Positions 46,821 through 56,349 of a stretch of 64,000 nt of DNA are shown here, piece by piece (positions within the stretch are counted from its first letter, which is position 1; the number at the start of each line of letters is the position of its first letter). Below the pieces are notes generated by a model that saw only the letters and a list, made by a program, of their open reading frames with translations, was not told the origin of the DNA and searched no databases. A program made the translations under genes and the position numbers. Source of the DNA: Alloalcanivorax marinus. GTDB taxonomy: Bacteria; Pseudomonadota; Gammaproteobacteria; Pseudomonadales; Alcanivoracaceae. The DNA lies in contig NZ_JADDOL010000013.1 in NCBI RefSeq assembly GCF_016906305.1, positions 1 through 64,000 on the forward strand, read 5' to 3'.

Positions 46821-47560
46821 GGCAGGTTTTCCAGCGTCAGCACGTGGCGGCCGTCGTCGTTGCGCTGCACCAGTTGCACCAGGGTGAAGTCATGGTCCGG
46901 CGCGAACCACAGCCAGGTCTGGCGGCCGCTGTCGTCGTCGCGCACCCGGCGCACCTTGATGGCGGCCACGCTGTCGCCGTCGATCTCCACGCTCTCCTTG
47001 CCTTCCACCTGGTAGCGCTGATTTTCCACGCCCCGTTCGTCGGCCACCGCCAGGGTCATGGCCCGCTCGCCCTTGAGCAGCATGCATTGCAGTGCCAGCG
47101 GCAGGGCGATGTCGTCGGTGGCGTTGCCCTCGGTGTCGTAATGGTAGGGTTCGTGCTTGCTGCGTTCGCTGATCGCTTTGCCGTTGCCCGGGTCGATGCG
47201 CAGCTCGGCGGTTTTCACCCGGCCCAGGCCGGCGCGCCGATATCCGTAATAGCGGGTCACCGGCACGCAACCGTCCCAGGCGAACACCGAGGTCTCGCGG
47301 ATTTCGCCGAGAAAGTTGCTGGCCAGCACTTCCATCTTCCAGGTGCCGTCGCCGGCGGGGGTCAGCGAGCGGGTGGCGCCCACCGTGAACGGGAAGCCGG
47401 CGGCTTTGAGACGATACTCTGCTTTAAAAGCGGCCACCGGCGGGTCGGCGGCGAAAGCGGGGGTGCTCAGCAGCAGCGCGGCGGCCAGCAGCAGGCGCCA
47501 GCCACGGCGGTCACGGGGTTGCGTCGACGCGCAGGCCTTCGGCGGGCAAGGGTTCACCAT
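46817..47560 (-). CDS. DUF3108 periplasmic protein (first of two)
   Basis: The 247-residue DUF3108 protein has a signal peptide near residues 18-38 (LLLAAALLLSTPAFA). The domain shows FKAEYRLKAAGFPFTVGAT, ETSVFAWDGCVPV, and WLWFAPDHDFTLVQL. The ATG at 47560 overlaps the end of purN by 50 bases, so expression is coupled. purM-purN-DUF3108 strings are also seen in Pseudomonas. The link to purine synthesis may be transcriptional only. Confidence 0.8.
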   Translation of the reverse strand: MVNPCPPKACASTQPRDRRGWRLLLAAALLLSTPAFAADPPVAAFKAEYRLKAAGFPFTVGATRSLTPAGDGTWKMEVLASNFLGEIRETSVFAWDGCVPVTRYYGYRRAGLGRVKTAELRIDPGNGKAISERSKHEPYHYDTEGNATDDIALPLALQCMLLKGERAMTLAVADERGVENQRYQVEGKESVEIDGDSVAAIKVRRVRDDDSGRQTWLWFAPDHDFTLVQLVQRNDDGRHVLTLENLP

Positions 47561-48161
47561 CCAATTCCACTCCCTGGTCGGTCAATTGCAGGCGGCCTTC
47601 GGCGCGCCAGCGCAGTACAAGAGGGTACAGCCTGTGTTCCTGCTGCTGAACCCGTTTGGACAGGGTTTCCACACTATCGTTCTCGTGCACCGGCACCGCG
47701 GCCCGGGCGATCAGCGGGCCGCCGTCCAGTTGTTCGGTGACGAAATGCAGCGAGCAGCCGTGTTCGGCGTCGCCGGCGGCCAGCGCCCGGGCGTGGGTGT
47801 CCAGGCCGGGATAGCGGGGCAGCAGGGAAGGGTGGATGTTGATCAGGCGGCCCCGGTAGTGGGCCACGAAGGGCGCTGACAGAATGCGCATAAAGCCGGC
47901 CAGCACCACGGTGTCGGCGCCGTGGGCGTCGATCCGTTCGATCATGGCGCGGTCGAAGGTGTCCCGGTCGGGGTAATCCCGGTGGTCGATCACCACCACC
48001 GGCACGCCGGCGTCCCGGGCCACGGCGAGGCCGTTGGCGGCGGGGCGGTTGCTGAGCACCAGGGACACCGTGGCGGGTAGATCGCCCGCCGCGATGTGAT
48101 CAAGAATGGCCTGAAGGTTGGTACCGGCGCCGCTGATCAGCACCGCGAGCCGGTGGGTCAC
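47511..48161 (-). CDS. purN: Phosphoribosylglycinamide formyltransferase
   Basis: PurN adds the formyl group from 10-formyl-THF to GAR, the third step of purine synthesis. The 216-residue formyl-transferase fold has [16 protein letters not shown] at the start, [14 protein letters not shown] with the catalytic Asn-His, and the downstream Asp in [10 protein letters not shown]. It overlaps purM by 4 bases. Confidence 0.96.
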   Translation of the reverse strand: MTHRLAVLISGAGTNLQAILDHIAAGDLPATVSLVLSNRPAANGLAVARDAGVPVVVIDHRDYPDRDTFDRAMIERIDAHGADTVVLAGFMRILSAPFVAHYRGRLINIHPSLLPRYPGLDTHARALAAGDAEHGCSLHFVTEQLDGGPLIARAAVPVHENDSVETLSKRVQQQEHRLYPLVLRWRAEGRLQLTDQGVELDGEPLPAEGLRVDATP

Positions 48162-49201
48162 GAACCCAGGCCCTGCAGGGACACTTCCGGTTCGTCATTG
48201 TCGCTGGCGCGGATCTCGCCGATCAGGAACGGCGTCTCGCCGGCCGCCTGCAGCAGCGCCAGGGTCTGATCCACCGCGTCCTCGGGCACCACCACGGTCA
48301 TGCCCACGCCACAGTTGAAGGTGCGGTACATTTCCGCCGCCGGCACCTGGCCCTGTTCCTGCAGCCAGCGGAACACCGGCGGCCATTCCCAGGCGCCGGT
48401 GTCGATCACCGCGCGGGTGCCCTTGGGCAGTACCCGGGGCAGGTTCTCGGTAAGGCCGCCGCCGGTGATGTGGGCCAGGGCGTGCACCGGCACCTGCTTG
48501 ATCAGCGCCAGCAGCGGTTTCACGTAGATGCGGGTGGGCGCCAGCAGCAGGTCGATCACCGGCTGGCCGTCGATTTCGGTGCTGTCGGCCTGTTCGAGAA
48601 TGCGGCGCACCAGGGAATAGCCGTTGGAATGGGGGCCGGAAGAGGCCAGGCCGATCACCTTGTCGCCGGCCGCCACCGCGGAGCCGTCCAGCACGCCGTC
48701 CCGTTCCACCACGCCCACGCAGAAGCCGGCCAGGTCGTAGTCCTCGCCCTGGTACATGCCGGGCATTTCGGCGGTTTCGCCGCCGATCAGCGCGCAGCCG
48801 GCCTGCTCGCAGCCTTCACCGATGCCGCCCACCACCCGGGCGGCGGTGTCCACGTCCAGCTTGCCGGTGGCGTAGTAATCCAGGAAGAACAGGGGCTCGG
48901 CGCCGCCCACCACCAGGTCGTTGACGCACATGGCCACCAGGTCGATGCCGACGCTGTCGTGGCGGTCGTGCTCCATGGCCAGGCGCAGCTTGGTGCCGAC
49001 GCCGTCGGTGCCGGCCACCAGCACCGGGTCCTTGTAGCCTTCCGGCAGGGCGCACAGCGCGCCGAAGCCGCCCAGGCCGCCCAGCACTTCCGGACGCTGG
49101 GTGCGCTTGGCCACCGGGCCGATGCGTTTCACCAGCTCGTTGCCGGCATCAATGTCCACGCCGGCGTCGCGGTAGGTCAACGGCCGTTTCTGTTCGCTCA
49201 T
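48158..49201 (-). CDS. purM: Phosphoribosylformylglycinamidine cyclo-ligase (AIR synthase)
   Basis: PurM closes FGAM to aminoimidazole ribotide with ATP, the fifth step of purine synthesis. The 347 residues compare with 345 in E. coli. Motifs are [37 protein letters not shown] and [16 protein letters not shown]. The ATG at 49201 follows GGAG. It is divergent from the DUF2066-hda pair across 162 bases that must hold both promoters. Confidence 0.97.
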   Translation of the reverse strand: MSEQKRPLTYRDAGVDIDAGNELVKRIGPVAKRTQRPEVLGGLGGFGALCALPEGYKDPVLVAGTDGVGTKLRLAMEHDRHDSVGIDLVAMCVNDLVVGGAEPLFFLDYYATGKLDVDTAARVVGGIGEGCEQAGCALIGGETAEMPGMYQGEDYDLAGFCVGVVERDGVLDGSAVAAGDKVIGLASSGPHSNGYSLVRRILEQADSTEIDGQPVIDLLLAPTRIYVKPLLALIKQVPVHALAHITGGGLTENLPRVLPKGTRAVIDTGAWEWPPVFRWLQEQGQVPAAEMYRTFNCGVGMTVVVPEDAVDQTLALLQAAGETPFLIGEIRASDNDEPEVSLQGLGS

Positions 49202-49363
49202 TTGGAGGCTCCTGGGGGTCGTGAAGGCCGCGTATTCTAGCAATGCCGGACCCCGGGGAGAACCGCGCCGGCAATATTGTTACCGGTGGGGAATCCGGTT
49301 CGCCAGAAAGGGTCGGATCAGGGATAATGGCGCGCGTTCACAAAACCGGCTTTGGAACTGTCG

Positions 49364-50476
49364 ATGTATCGCTTTTTGTTGATTCTGGTGGCGGCCCTGA
49401 TCTGGGCCGCGCCGGCCTGGGCGGCGGAGGCCGGCCAGGTTTCGGTGCCGCTGCGCGGCGATGCGCCGCAGGGTGACGAAGCCCGCCGCGACGCCCTGCA
49501 GCGGGGCCTGGAAACGGTCATCACGCGGCTGACCGGTCGCGACCGGGTGGCCGAGCTGCCCGGCGTGGCCCAGGCACTGGCGCAGCCGCAGCGCTGGGTG
49601 TTGCGCTATTCCTACGAGGACGGCGAGCCGCCTCGGCTGCGGGCGGTGTTCGACGAGCGCGCCCTGACCCGTTATCTGGCGGACCAGGGCACACCGGTAT
49701 GGGGCGGCGAGCGCCCGCCGGTGCTGGTGTGGCTGGTCACCGAAGGCACCGGGCGCGGCGATCTGGTGACCGCCGGCGACCCGCTGGCGGAGCGCCTGCG
49801 CGCCGCCGCCGGCCGCCGGGGCGTCTCGCTGGTGTTGCCGGAGTGGGATCAGCGCGACCGGGATGTGGTGGCGGTGGCCGATGTGCGCGGCCGCTTCGAC
49901 GGGCCGGTGCTGCAGGCCTCGCGCCGCTATGACACCGACTGGGTGGCCACCGGCGTGCTCTACGGCGGTGCTTCCACCACGCTCAACTGGCGGCTGCTGG
50001 ACCACGGCGATCAGGTGGCCGGGCAGCGCGCCAGCGCCGCCGACACCGACGCCGCCCTGGACGCCTTCGTGGGCGCCCTGGCCGATCAGATCGCGGAACG
50101 CTACTCCCTGGGCGGCGAGCGCGGCGGCGACCAGGGTAATGGCGACGCCGCCTCCGGCGCGTCCGACGGCGGGGTGACGCCGCCGCCGGTGTTCACCGGC
50201 GACGCCCCCACCGGCGATGTGCTGATCCGCGACGACCGGGTGGTGACCGTGCGCGGCGTGCGCACCCTCAAACAATGGCACGATCTGTACCGGGCGCTGG
50301 CCGATTCCGGCCCGCTGCGCGGCGTGGCCCTGCGGGTGGTCAGCGACGACCGGGTGCAGTTTGAACTGGACTTCTCCGGCGGTCGCGCGCAACTGGAACG
50401 GCTGATGGCCGGCGTCGCCGGCCTGACCGCCTGCGGCGACGCCGCCGCCCCGCCACTGACCTATTGCCTGCGATGA
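49364..50476 (+). CDS. DUF2066 exported protein
   Basis: The 370-residue protein has a cleavable signal (FLLILVAALIWAAPAWAA). A DUF2066 domain follows (EARRDALQRGLETVITRLTG, VLVWLVTEGTGR), then a Gly/Asp linker and a short C-terminal domain. The function is unknown. DUF2066 genes commonly sit beside hda and purM in Pseudomonas relatives. The ATG at 49364 is preferred to an in-frame TTG at 49352. Its stop overlaps hda by 4 bases. Confidence 0.82.
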   Translation: MYRFLLILVAALIWAAPAWAAEAGQVSVPLRGDAPQGDEARRDALQRGLETVITRLTGRDRVAELPGVAQALAQPQRWVLRYSYEDGEPPRLRAVFDERALTRYLADQGTPVWGGERPPVLVWLVTEGTGRGDLVTAGDPLAERLRAAAGRRGVSLVLPEWDQRDRDVVAVADVRGRFDGPVLQASRRYDTDWVATGVLYGGASTTLNWRLLDHGDQVAGQRASAADTDAALDAFVGALADQIAERYSLGGERGGDQGNGDAASGASDGGVTPPPVFTGDAPTGDVLIRDDRVVTVRGVRTLKQWHDLYRALADSGPLRGVALRVVSDDRVQFELDFSGGRAQLERLMAGVAGLTACGDAAAPPLTYCLR

Positions 50477-51159
50477 GTCAGCTGCCGCTGGCCCTGGAAC
50501 TGCGAGAGGGCCATACCCTGGACAACTTCCTGGCCGGTCCCAACGGCGCGGCGCTGGCCACGGTGCGCGCCGCCGCCGACGGTGAGGAGCGCCAGGTGTT
50601 CGTGTGGGGCGGCGCCGGCCAGGGCCGCAGCCATCTTCTGGAAGGCGCCGTGCGGCGTGCCCAGGAGCAGGGCCGTGACGCCTGCCTGCTGCCCGCCGGC
50701 GAGCTGCTGCCGCTGGTGCCGGAGGTGCTGGAATCCATGGAGCAGTTCGACCTGCTGGCACTGGACGACGTGGACCGCTTCGCCGGCCACGCCCAGTGGG
50801 AGGAAGCCCTGTTTCATCTTTACAACCGGGTGATGGCCGGCGGCGGCGTGCTGCTGTTCAGCGCCGCCGCCGCCCCCGGCGCGCCGCGCTGGCTGCTGCC
50901 GGACCTGGCCACGCGGCTGGCGGCGGGGCCGGTGTTCCGGCTGCAGCCGCTCAGCGAGGAGGAGCTGGCGGCGCTGCTGACGGAGCGGGCCCGCGAGCGC
51001 GGCCTGAAACTGGGCGCCGAGGTGGCGCGCTTCATGGTGATGCGCAGCGAGCGGTCACCGGCGCTGCTGCTGGAGCGGCTGGCGGTGCTCGATCGCACCG
51101 CCCTGGCCCGGCAGCGGGCCCCGACCATCCCCTTTATCAAGGATGTGTTCGGCTGGTAG
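50473..51159 (+). CDS. hda: DnaA regulatory inactivator Hda
   Basis: Hda binds the DNA-loaded beta clamp and stimulates ATP hydrolysis by DnaA, preventing re-initiation. The N-terminal clamp-binding motif is QLPLAL (residues 3-8). The AAA+ module has a Walker A variant [15 protein letters not shown] and Walker [11 protein letters not shown]. The 228 residues match the family. The start ATG lies in ATGA with the upstream stop. Confidence 0.93.
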   Translation: MSQLPLALELREGHTLDNFLAGPNGAALATVRAAADGEERQVFVWGGAGQGRSHLLEGAVRRAQEQGRDACLLPAGELLPLVPEVLESMEQFDLLALDDVDRFAGHAQWEEALFHLYNRVMAGGGVLLFSAAAAPGAPRWLLPDLATRLAAGPVFRLQPLSEEELAALLTERARERGLKLGAEVARFMVMRSERSPALLLERLAVLDRTALARQRAPTIPFIKDVFGW

Positions 51160-51214
51160 CGCGCCGGTTCCGGTAACGATCAAACGCCTGAATCGACCAA
51201 TCAACGAGGGGTCT

Positions 51215-52615
51215 ATGGATATCAGTTCGGGATGGGATCTGGTGGTGCTGGGCAGTGGCCCGGCCGGGGAAGCCGCCGCCATGCAGGCGGCCAAGGGCGG
51301 CCTGCGGGTGGCGGTGATCGACCGCCGCGAGCAGCTGGGCGGCAACTGCACCCATTGGGGCACGATTCCTTCCAAGGCGCTGCGTCATCAGGTGCGTCAG
51401 GTGATCCGTTCGCAGCGCAACCCGCTGTTGCGCGGGCTGATCAATCCACGCCAGGTGCGCTGGCAGGACCTGATCCAGCGCTCCGGCGAAGTGGTGGACA
51501 GCCAGGTTCAGGTGCGCGGTGATTTCTATATTCGCAACCGCGTGCGGGTGTTCGCCGGCCGCGGCGAGATCCAGTCCCCGGGCGAAGTGCGGGTGGACGA
51601 CGACGCCGGCCGCCAGTGGCTGCTGCGCACCCGCCATATTCTGATCGCCACCGGCTCGCGGCCCTACCACCCCGAGGACGTGGACTTCGATCATCCGCGT
51701 ATCTACGACTCCGACACCCTGCTGCGCATGAACCACACGCCGCGCCATATTCTGGTGTACGGCGCCGGCGTGATCGGCTGTGAATACACCAGCATTTTCA
51801 CCGGGCTGGGGATGCGCGTGGACCTGATCAACAGCCGTCAGCACCTGCTCGATTTCCTGGACACGGAAATTTCCGACGCGCTCAGCTATCACCTGCGCGA
51901 GCAGGGCGCCACCATTCGTCACAGTGAGCAATATTCCAAACTGGTGGCGGACGACGACGGCGTCACCCTGGAACTGCAATCCGGTAAACGGCTGCGCGCC
52001 GACGCGCTGCTATGGAGCAACGGCCGTTCCGGCAATACCCAGAACATCGGCCTGGAGAACATCGGGCTGGAGGCGAACAGCCGGGGCCAGCTGGCGGTGG
52101 ACGAGCGCTACCAGACCGCCGTGGAAGGCGTCTACGCGGTGGGCGACGTGGTCGGCTGGCCTTCCCTGGCCAGCGCCTCCTACGACCAGGGCCGCTTCTG
52201 CGCCGCCGGCATCGTCGACGGCGGGCCGGTGAAGCAGGTCACCGATGTGCCCACCGGCATCTATACCATTCCCGGCATCAGTTCCGTGGGGCGCACCGAG
52301 CAGGAACTGACCGAGGCGCGGGTGCCCTACGAAGTGGGGCAGGCGTTCTTCAAGAATCTGGCCCGGGCGCAGATCACCGGGGAACGGGTGGGCATGCTCA
52401 AGCTGCTGTTTCACCGCGACACCCTGGAAGTGCTGGGCATTCATTGTTTCGGCTACCAGGCCATGGAAATCGTGCACGTGGGCCAGGCGGTGATGCGCCA
52501 GCCGTCGCCCAACAACACCATCAATTATTTCATCGACACCACCTTCAACTACCCGACCATGGCCGAGGCGTATCGGGTGGCGGCGATCAACGGGGTGAAT
52601 CGGGTCAAGCGCTGA
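51215..52615 (+). CDS. sthA: Soluble pyridine nucleotide transhydrogenase
   Basis: SthA is an FAD enzyme that reoxidises NADPH with NAD+, balancing redox pools. The 466 residues equal the E. coli length. FAD-binding [17 protein letters not shown] is at the N-terminus and [14 protein letters not shown] has one Cys of the usual redox pair, as is normal for SthA. NAD-binding [17 protein letters not shown] and the dimer interface [13 protein letters not shown] follow. The ATG at 51215 has GAGGGG upstream. A REP pair and a terminator follow. Confidence 0.96.
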   Translation: MDISSGWDLVVLGSGPAGEAAAMQAAKGGLRVAVIDRREQLGGNCTHWGTIPSKALRHQVRQVIRSQRNPLLRGLINPRQVRWQDLIQRSGEVVDSQVQVRGDFYIRNRVRVFAGRGEIQSPGEVRVDDDAGRQWLLRTRHILIATGSRPYHPEDVDFDHPRIYDSDTLLRMNHTPRHILVYGAGVIGCEYTSIFTGLGMRVDLINSRQHLLDFLDTEISDALSYHLREQGATIRHSEQYSKLVADDDGVTLELQSGKRLRADALLWSNGRSGNTQNIGLENIGLEANSRGQLAVDERYQTAVEGVYAVGDVVGWPSLASASYDQGRFCAAGIVDGGPVKQVTDVPTGIYTIPGISSVGRTEQELTEARVPYEVGQAFFKNLARAQITGERVGMLKLLFHRDTLEVLGIHCFGYQAMEIVHVGQAVMRQPSPNNTINYFIDTTFNYPTMAEAYRVAAINGVNRVKR

Positions 52616-52688
52616 TCGCGACTGAAGCCGCTCCTACGACAATCATCCCCGTAGGAGCGGCCGGGCGGCGTTCCGCTTCAGCCGCGAT
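52615..52688. repeat. REP-like inverted pair, split-core variant
   Basis: The left copy begins at the last base of the sthA stop. The right copy (52651-52688) carries the 15-base insert CCGGGCGGCGTTCCG within the core, nearly the same as at 12725-12762. Confidence 0.85.
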
Positions 52689-52698
52689 ACCGGCCGAA

Positions 52699-52734
52699 GG
52701 CCGCGGAAGAAAATCCGCGGCCCCACCCTTTTTT
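52699..52734 (+). terminator. Terminator after sthA
   Basis: GGCCGCGGA and TCCGCGGCC form a 9-bp perfect stem around AGAAAA, followed by CCACCC and six T residues. The short gap before the T-run is slightly unusual. Confidence 0.7.
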
Positions 52735-52805
52735 ACTTTCAATTGGCCCGCTACTGGCACGGACAACCCGCCCCCACGGCCAGCCCGGAACTTGCAGCTT
52801 CGCCT

Positions 52806-54245
52806 TTATTTGACAGCCAAATCCGCTGGGACGATGTACAGGCGGTTACGGTCGATGGTGTTGCTGTCGAGCATCTTTTGTTCCAGTTCGCCGCTGCTGG
52901 TGGACCAGGTGGCGAAGTCGTCGTCGTTGAGTACGCCGAGGGTTTTGCTGTCGATCACCCAGAGGCCTTCCATTTTGTCATGGGGGTAGCTCAGCTGGGC
53001 CACCATATCCACCACCAGATGCTTCTCCACCGGCACGATATTGTGGGCGGCCAGGCCGCTCCAGCCGTCCGTCTGAACCACTTCTTCCAGGGTACTGCCG
53101 GCGATGGTCAGGCCCAGGTCCGGGTCCTGGCTCAGGTCGCCGCCGGTGGCCAGGGTTTCCAGGTTGGTGCCGGTGCTGAGGTCGATGCGGTAAACGGTTT
53201 TCTGGGCGGAAGGGTTGGCCGCGCCGGCGCCGTCCGGACCGCCGTACAGGAAGCTGCCGTCGCGTTCGAGCACCAGAAACTGGGTGGCGCTCAGGGCGGC
53301 CAGTTCGGAGTTTGAGTTCTGGTTTTTTTCCTGCTTGTACAGGTACTGGCCCACGCTGCCGTCGTCCAGATTGATGGTGACGATGCGGGTCATGTCCAGG
53401 TTGCGCACGTCCTTGGTCGGGTTGTCCATGGTCGATTGCATGATGCCCACCAGGGTTTTCTCGTCCGGGGTGATGGCCAGGCCTTCCATGCCACGGTTGG
53501 CGCGGCGGTTGGCGAACTCCGCCGGCAGGGTGTAATCGTTACGCTGGTCGCCGGCGAACGGATTGATACGGCCGATTTCCTTGCCCTCGGCATCGAAATG
53601 CACGATGTGCGGGCCATACTCGTCGGACACCCAGAAGGTGCCGTCACTGAGTGCCACCATGCCTTCGCCATCCAGCCCATAGTCATCCAGGCGCAGGGGG
53701 TTGGTCTCGGCGTCATAGGGCTGGGTCGGGTCTTCCAGTACCGGGGAGCCATCGGCGTTGTAGGGCGTTTCGCCGGTGCCACCCAGGGCGCTGTTGTTGG
53801 GCAGGCCGGTGATCAGGCTGCCATCCGGGCGCTTCAGCAGGATGGTGTCGAGCAGCACCACCTTGCCCTCACTGGTGACTTCATAGTGCCCGATGCGGGG
53901 CGTGTACTCCGGGGTGGGGAATTTCTTACCCTTGCCATAGTTGCCGGTAAAGTTGGCATTGGGGCCCCGGTCGGTCAGCGCGTAAAAGCGGCGCTTGCTG
54001 GCCGGGTCGCCGGTCATGGCGGAACCGTAGCCGCCGTTGCGCACCTCGAAGGGCTGCTGGGTATTGGCATCGATCAGATCGGAGCGCAGCACGGTGTAAG
54101 GCAGCGCCACGCCTTCCGCCGGGAAGTTGTCGGCCAGTGAGGTGGGCGAAGTGTCATCGTTGTTACTGGACGAATCACCACCACAACCGGAAAGCAGAGC
54201 GGCGGAGACCAGGGAGGCAAGCAGGGTTTTCTTGAACATGGGCAT
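52806..54245 (-). CDS. Phytase-like esterase lipoprotein
   Basis: The 479-residue lipoprotein has lipobox LLSGC near residue 21. A beta-propeller-like domain of the esterase-like activity of phytase family follows, with FYALTDRGPNAN, LDDYGLDGEGMVALSDGTFW, SDEYGPHIVHFD, and NRGMEGLAITPDEKTL. Family members hydrolyse phosphoesters or bind metal in the propeller centre. The next gene upstream on the same strand (24 bases away) is an exported CYTH-like protein, suggesting a phosphate-related pair. Confidence 0.8.
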   Translation of the reverse strand: MPMFKKTLLASLVSAALLSGCGGDSSSNNDDTSPTSLADNFPAEGVALPYTVLRSDLIDANTQQPFEVRNGGYGSAMTGDPASKRRFYALTDRGPNANFTGNYGKGKKFPTPEYTPRIGHYEVTSEGKVVLLDTILLKRPDGSLITGLPNNSALGGTGETPYNADGSPVLEDPTQPYDAETNPLRLDDYGLDGEGMVALSDGTFWVSDEYGPHIVHFDAEGKEIGRINPFAGDQRNDYTLPAEFANRRANRGMEGLAITPDEKTLVGIMQSTMDNPTKDVRNLDMTRIVTINLDDGSVGQYLYKQEKNQNSNSELAALSATQFLVLERDGSFLYGGPDGAGAANPSAQKTVYRIDLSTGTNLETLATGGDLSQDPDLGLTIAGSTLEEVVQTDGWSGLAAHNIVPVEKHLVVDMVAQLSYPHDKMEGLWVIDSKTLGVLNDDDFATWSTSSGELEQKMLDSNTIDRNRLYIVPADLAVK

Positions 54246-54269
54246 GTTCCTTGTTTTTTGTTTGGGATT

Positions 54270-55148
54270 TCAGGGCTGACAGAACTGGCTGTCGTACTGA
54301 TAGAAAAACCGTGTCTTGGTCTGGCCATCGGGCTCCACCCAATCGCTCAGGCCACGCAGGGCATCAAAGGCCCGCCGGGCACGGTTCACCACCTTGCGGG
54401 TGTAGTCCGCGGAGGGGTCTTCATACTTGAAGGAGATCTCGGCCACCGCCGGTGACGGGTTGCCGGAAGGGGGGCCGGCATACCAGAGCGTGATGCTGAT
54501 CTCCGCGTCATGCTGGCCCAGATCGATATCCACGTTGCGGTACACGCGCTCGGTCACCGTCAGATCACCGACCACGGCCAGGGTCAGATCGTCATCCAGG
54601 CCATAGTCATTCTGGAAGCCGGGGAAATGCGCATGGACATCATCCATTCGATTGAGCTTGCGGCTGTTGGGTGCCTTGGTGGAGTGGCTGTACAGCACCT
54701 TGAACGGCACCCCGCCGGTGGCGCCCACATCCGCTTCCAGTTTGCTTTCCGCGCCATTGGTGCTGGAGGAAAGATCCTCGAAGTCGGCGATGTAACGATC
54801 CGGGCTACGAAATTTCAGGGTTACTTCCGAAGCACCATTTTCCACCCGCTCGCGGAAGCTGTAACCCAGCTGCTCCAGCACGCAGGAGCCCGGGGTGTCG
54901 AAGAAACGCACCTGCCTGTCATGGTCCAGGGTGGCGGTGCCGGTGACGTTACGATTGATGGCGTCTTCGATGGCGGGCTCGGCCTCCTGCATCAGGCTCA
55001 GCACATCACTCTGTTCGTTCTGGTAATGGAACCGGCTGGCATCGAGGATCAGCTTGTACTCGCGGGAAATCACATCCGGATTGGCTTGCGCCGACGTGGT
55101 GGCCAGCACGCCCAGCACCGCCAGACCCCCGGCAAGAAGGATTTTCAC
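54270..55148 (-). CDS. Exported protein with a CYTH-like (triphosphate tunnel) pattern
   Basis: The 292-residue protein has a signal peptide ending TSAQA. The mature part shows the order of CYTH features: SREYKLILD near the N-terminus (EXEXK-like), VRFFDTPGSCVLEQLGYSF then RERV, EVTLKFRSP, and ESKLEADVG. Two Cys residues (in PGSCVL and DSQFCQP) may form a disulfide. I do not recognise a close family. The CYTH reading is pattern-based; if right, a periplasmic triphosphatase or polyphosphate-binding role is possible. It is probably co-transcribed with the phytase-like gene. Confidence 0.5.
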   Translation of the reverse strand: MKILLAGGLAVLGVLATTSAQANPDVISREYKLILDASRFHYQNEQSDVLSLMQEAEPAIEDAINRNVTGTATLDHDRQVRFFDTPGSCVLEQLGYSFRERVENGASEVTLKFRSPDRYIADFEDLSSSTNGAESKLEADVGATGGVPFKVLYSHSTKAPNSRKLNRMDDVHAHFPGFQNDYGLDDDLTLAVVGDLTVTERVYRNVDIDLGQHDAEISITLWYAGPPSGNPSPAVAEISFKYEDPSADYTRKVVNRARRAFDALRGLSDWVEPDGQTKTRFFYQYDSQFCQP

Positions 55149-55254
55149 TGCTATCGCCCCCAGGTTTCACGAATCCGGCAATGCCGGTGGTAGGGCACTT
55201 TAGAAACGGGGGATGACGCTTTGATGAATGGGTGTCGAAGAACAGGCCGCGGGC

Positions 55255-55308
55255 CTCGCGACTGAAGTCGCTCCTACAAACGCCCCGTAGGAGCGACTTC
55301 AGTCGCGA
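55255..55308. repeat. REP-like inverted pair
   Basis: TCGCGACTGAAGTCGCTCCT starts at 55255 and its inverse ends at 55308, separated by about 10 bases. The pair lies between the promoter side of the CYTH-like gene and the end of the Smr gene, and is enclosed in a further GGGCCTCGCG/CGCGAGGCCC extension. Confidence 0.9.
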
Positions 55309-55321
55309 GGCCCGGGATCAC

Positions 55322-55915
55322 TCACCGCTGGGCGCGGCTGCGCTCGTAGAAGAATTCCCGATTCTTCTGGCTGGCGGTATCGGTCTTGCGCAGCAGCGCC
55401 AGGGTCACGCCGGCGCCGCCCTGCTGGGGCGGGGCGCTGTGGAAGGCGAGCACCTGATCAAACTCGCTGAGCCAATGCATCACGTAGCTTTTCAGCAGAC
55501 CCGGGCGCTCGCTGTGCTGGCCCTTGCCGTGGTTGATGAGCACCGTGCGCTGGCCATTCTGCTGGGCTTCGCGGATAAACAGGTAGACCTGATCGCGGGC
55601 CTCCATCAGGCGCACCCGGTGCAGATCCAGGCGCGCCTGCGGGTCGTACTTGCCCAGCCTCAGCTTGCGGTAGACCCCTTCCTGCACACCGTTCTTCTTG
55701 ACGCCGACGATGTCGTAGGGGCCCGCCTCGGGCACCCGTTCGGGCACGGTCAGGGGGTTGGGGTCGCGGTTGGGGCGGGCGGTGGCGGAGGCGCGCCGCA
55801 GCCGCTGGCTCAGGGTGGGTTCCCGGCGGCGGTGCTCCCGCACCCGGTCATCGTCCTTGAGGGGGGCCACGCCGGCCATTTCACGGCGGAACAGGTCGTC
55901 GTCGTAGTCGCCCAT
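55322..55915 (-). CDS. Smr-domain protein (SmrA/YdaL-like endonuclease)
   Basis: The 197-residue protein has a basic N-terminal half and a C-terminal Smr domain. ARLDLHRVRLMEARDQVYLF and VLINHGKGQHS hold the LDxH and HGxG motifs of the nicking-endonuclease fold. SmrA-type proteins cut branched or nicked DNA, or RNA in stalled-ribosome rescue; this copy cannot be placed between those roles from sequence alone. Confidence 0.85.
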   Translation of the reverse strand: MGDYDDDLFRREMAGVAPLKDDDRVREHRRREPTLSQRLRRASATARPNRDPNPLTVPERVPEAGPYDIVGVKKNGVQEGVYRKLRLGKYDPQARLDLHRVRLMEARDQVYLFIREAQQNGQRTVLINHGKGQHSERPGLLKSYVMHWLSEFDQVLAFHSAPPQQGGAGVTLALLRKTDTASQKNREFFYERSRAQR

Positions 55916-56084
55916 GGCTCCTCTCCTCGAAACGCGGTCACGGGTCGGGGATTCGTCATCCGGCGAATGCCCTTACCGAAGATAGTAGCAACCTCGCGGA
56001 TCGCTGGCACCCCGGCGCGCCGGCAAAGCGAAAGCGCGGAGCAGCGGCGGGCTGCTCCGGGCGATGGGGCCGGCGGAACGCGGG

Positions 56085-56252
56085 TCAGTGTGGCTGGCGT
56101 TGCGGGCGGGAACGGCCCTGAGGGGCGGCTTCCTCGTCGTCGAGGTGGTGCCGCTGTTGTTTGGCTTCCCGTTTACGGCGTTCCTTGCTGACGCGCTGGT
56201 GTTCTTCTTCCCACTCGCGGGCGTCGTAGTCATCAAATTGGCGACGACTCAT
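56085..56252 (-). CDS. Small highly charged protein
   Basis: A 55-residue reading frame starts MSRRQFDDYDAREWEEEHQR and continues through VSKERRKREAKQQRHH to RPQRQPH. It is rich in Arg, Glu and His and almost certainly disordered or helical. The start is followed by good codon use (C/G third positions). The likely function is unknown; similar short charged proteins are common beside envelope genes in Pseudomonas. Confidence rests on codon bias and on its isolated position between two genes. Confidence 0.55.
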   Translation of the reverse strand: MSRRQFDDYDAREWEEEHQRVSKERRKREAKQQRHHLDDEEAAPQGRSRPQRQPH

Positions 56253-56349
56253 GTTCGCTACTCTTTAAGCTGTGTTGTGGATGGGAGAGGGCTCCCAACC
56301 CCTATATAGCACCGAAAACGCATGTGGAGAAGGTCCCCGCGCACCTTTT

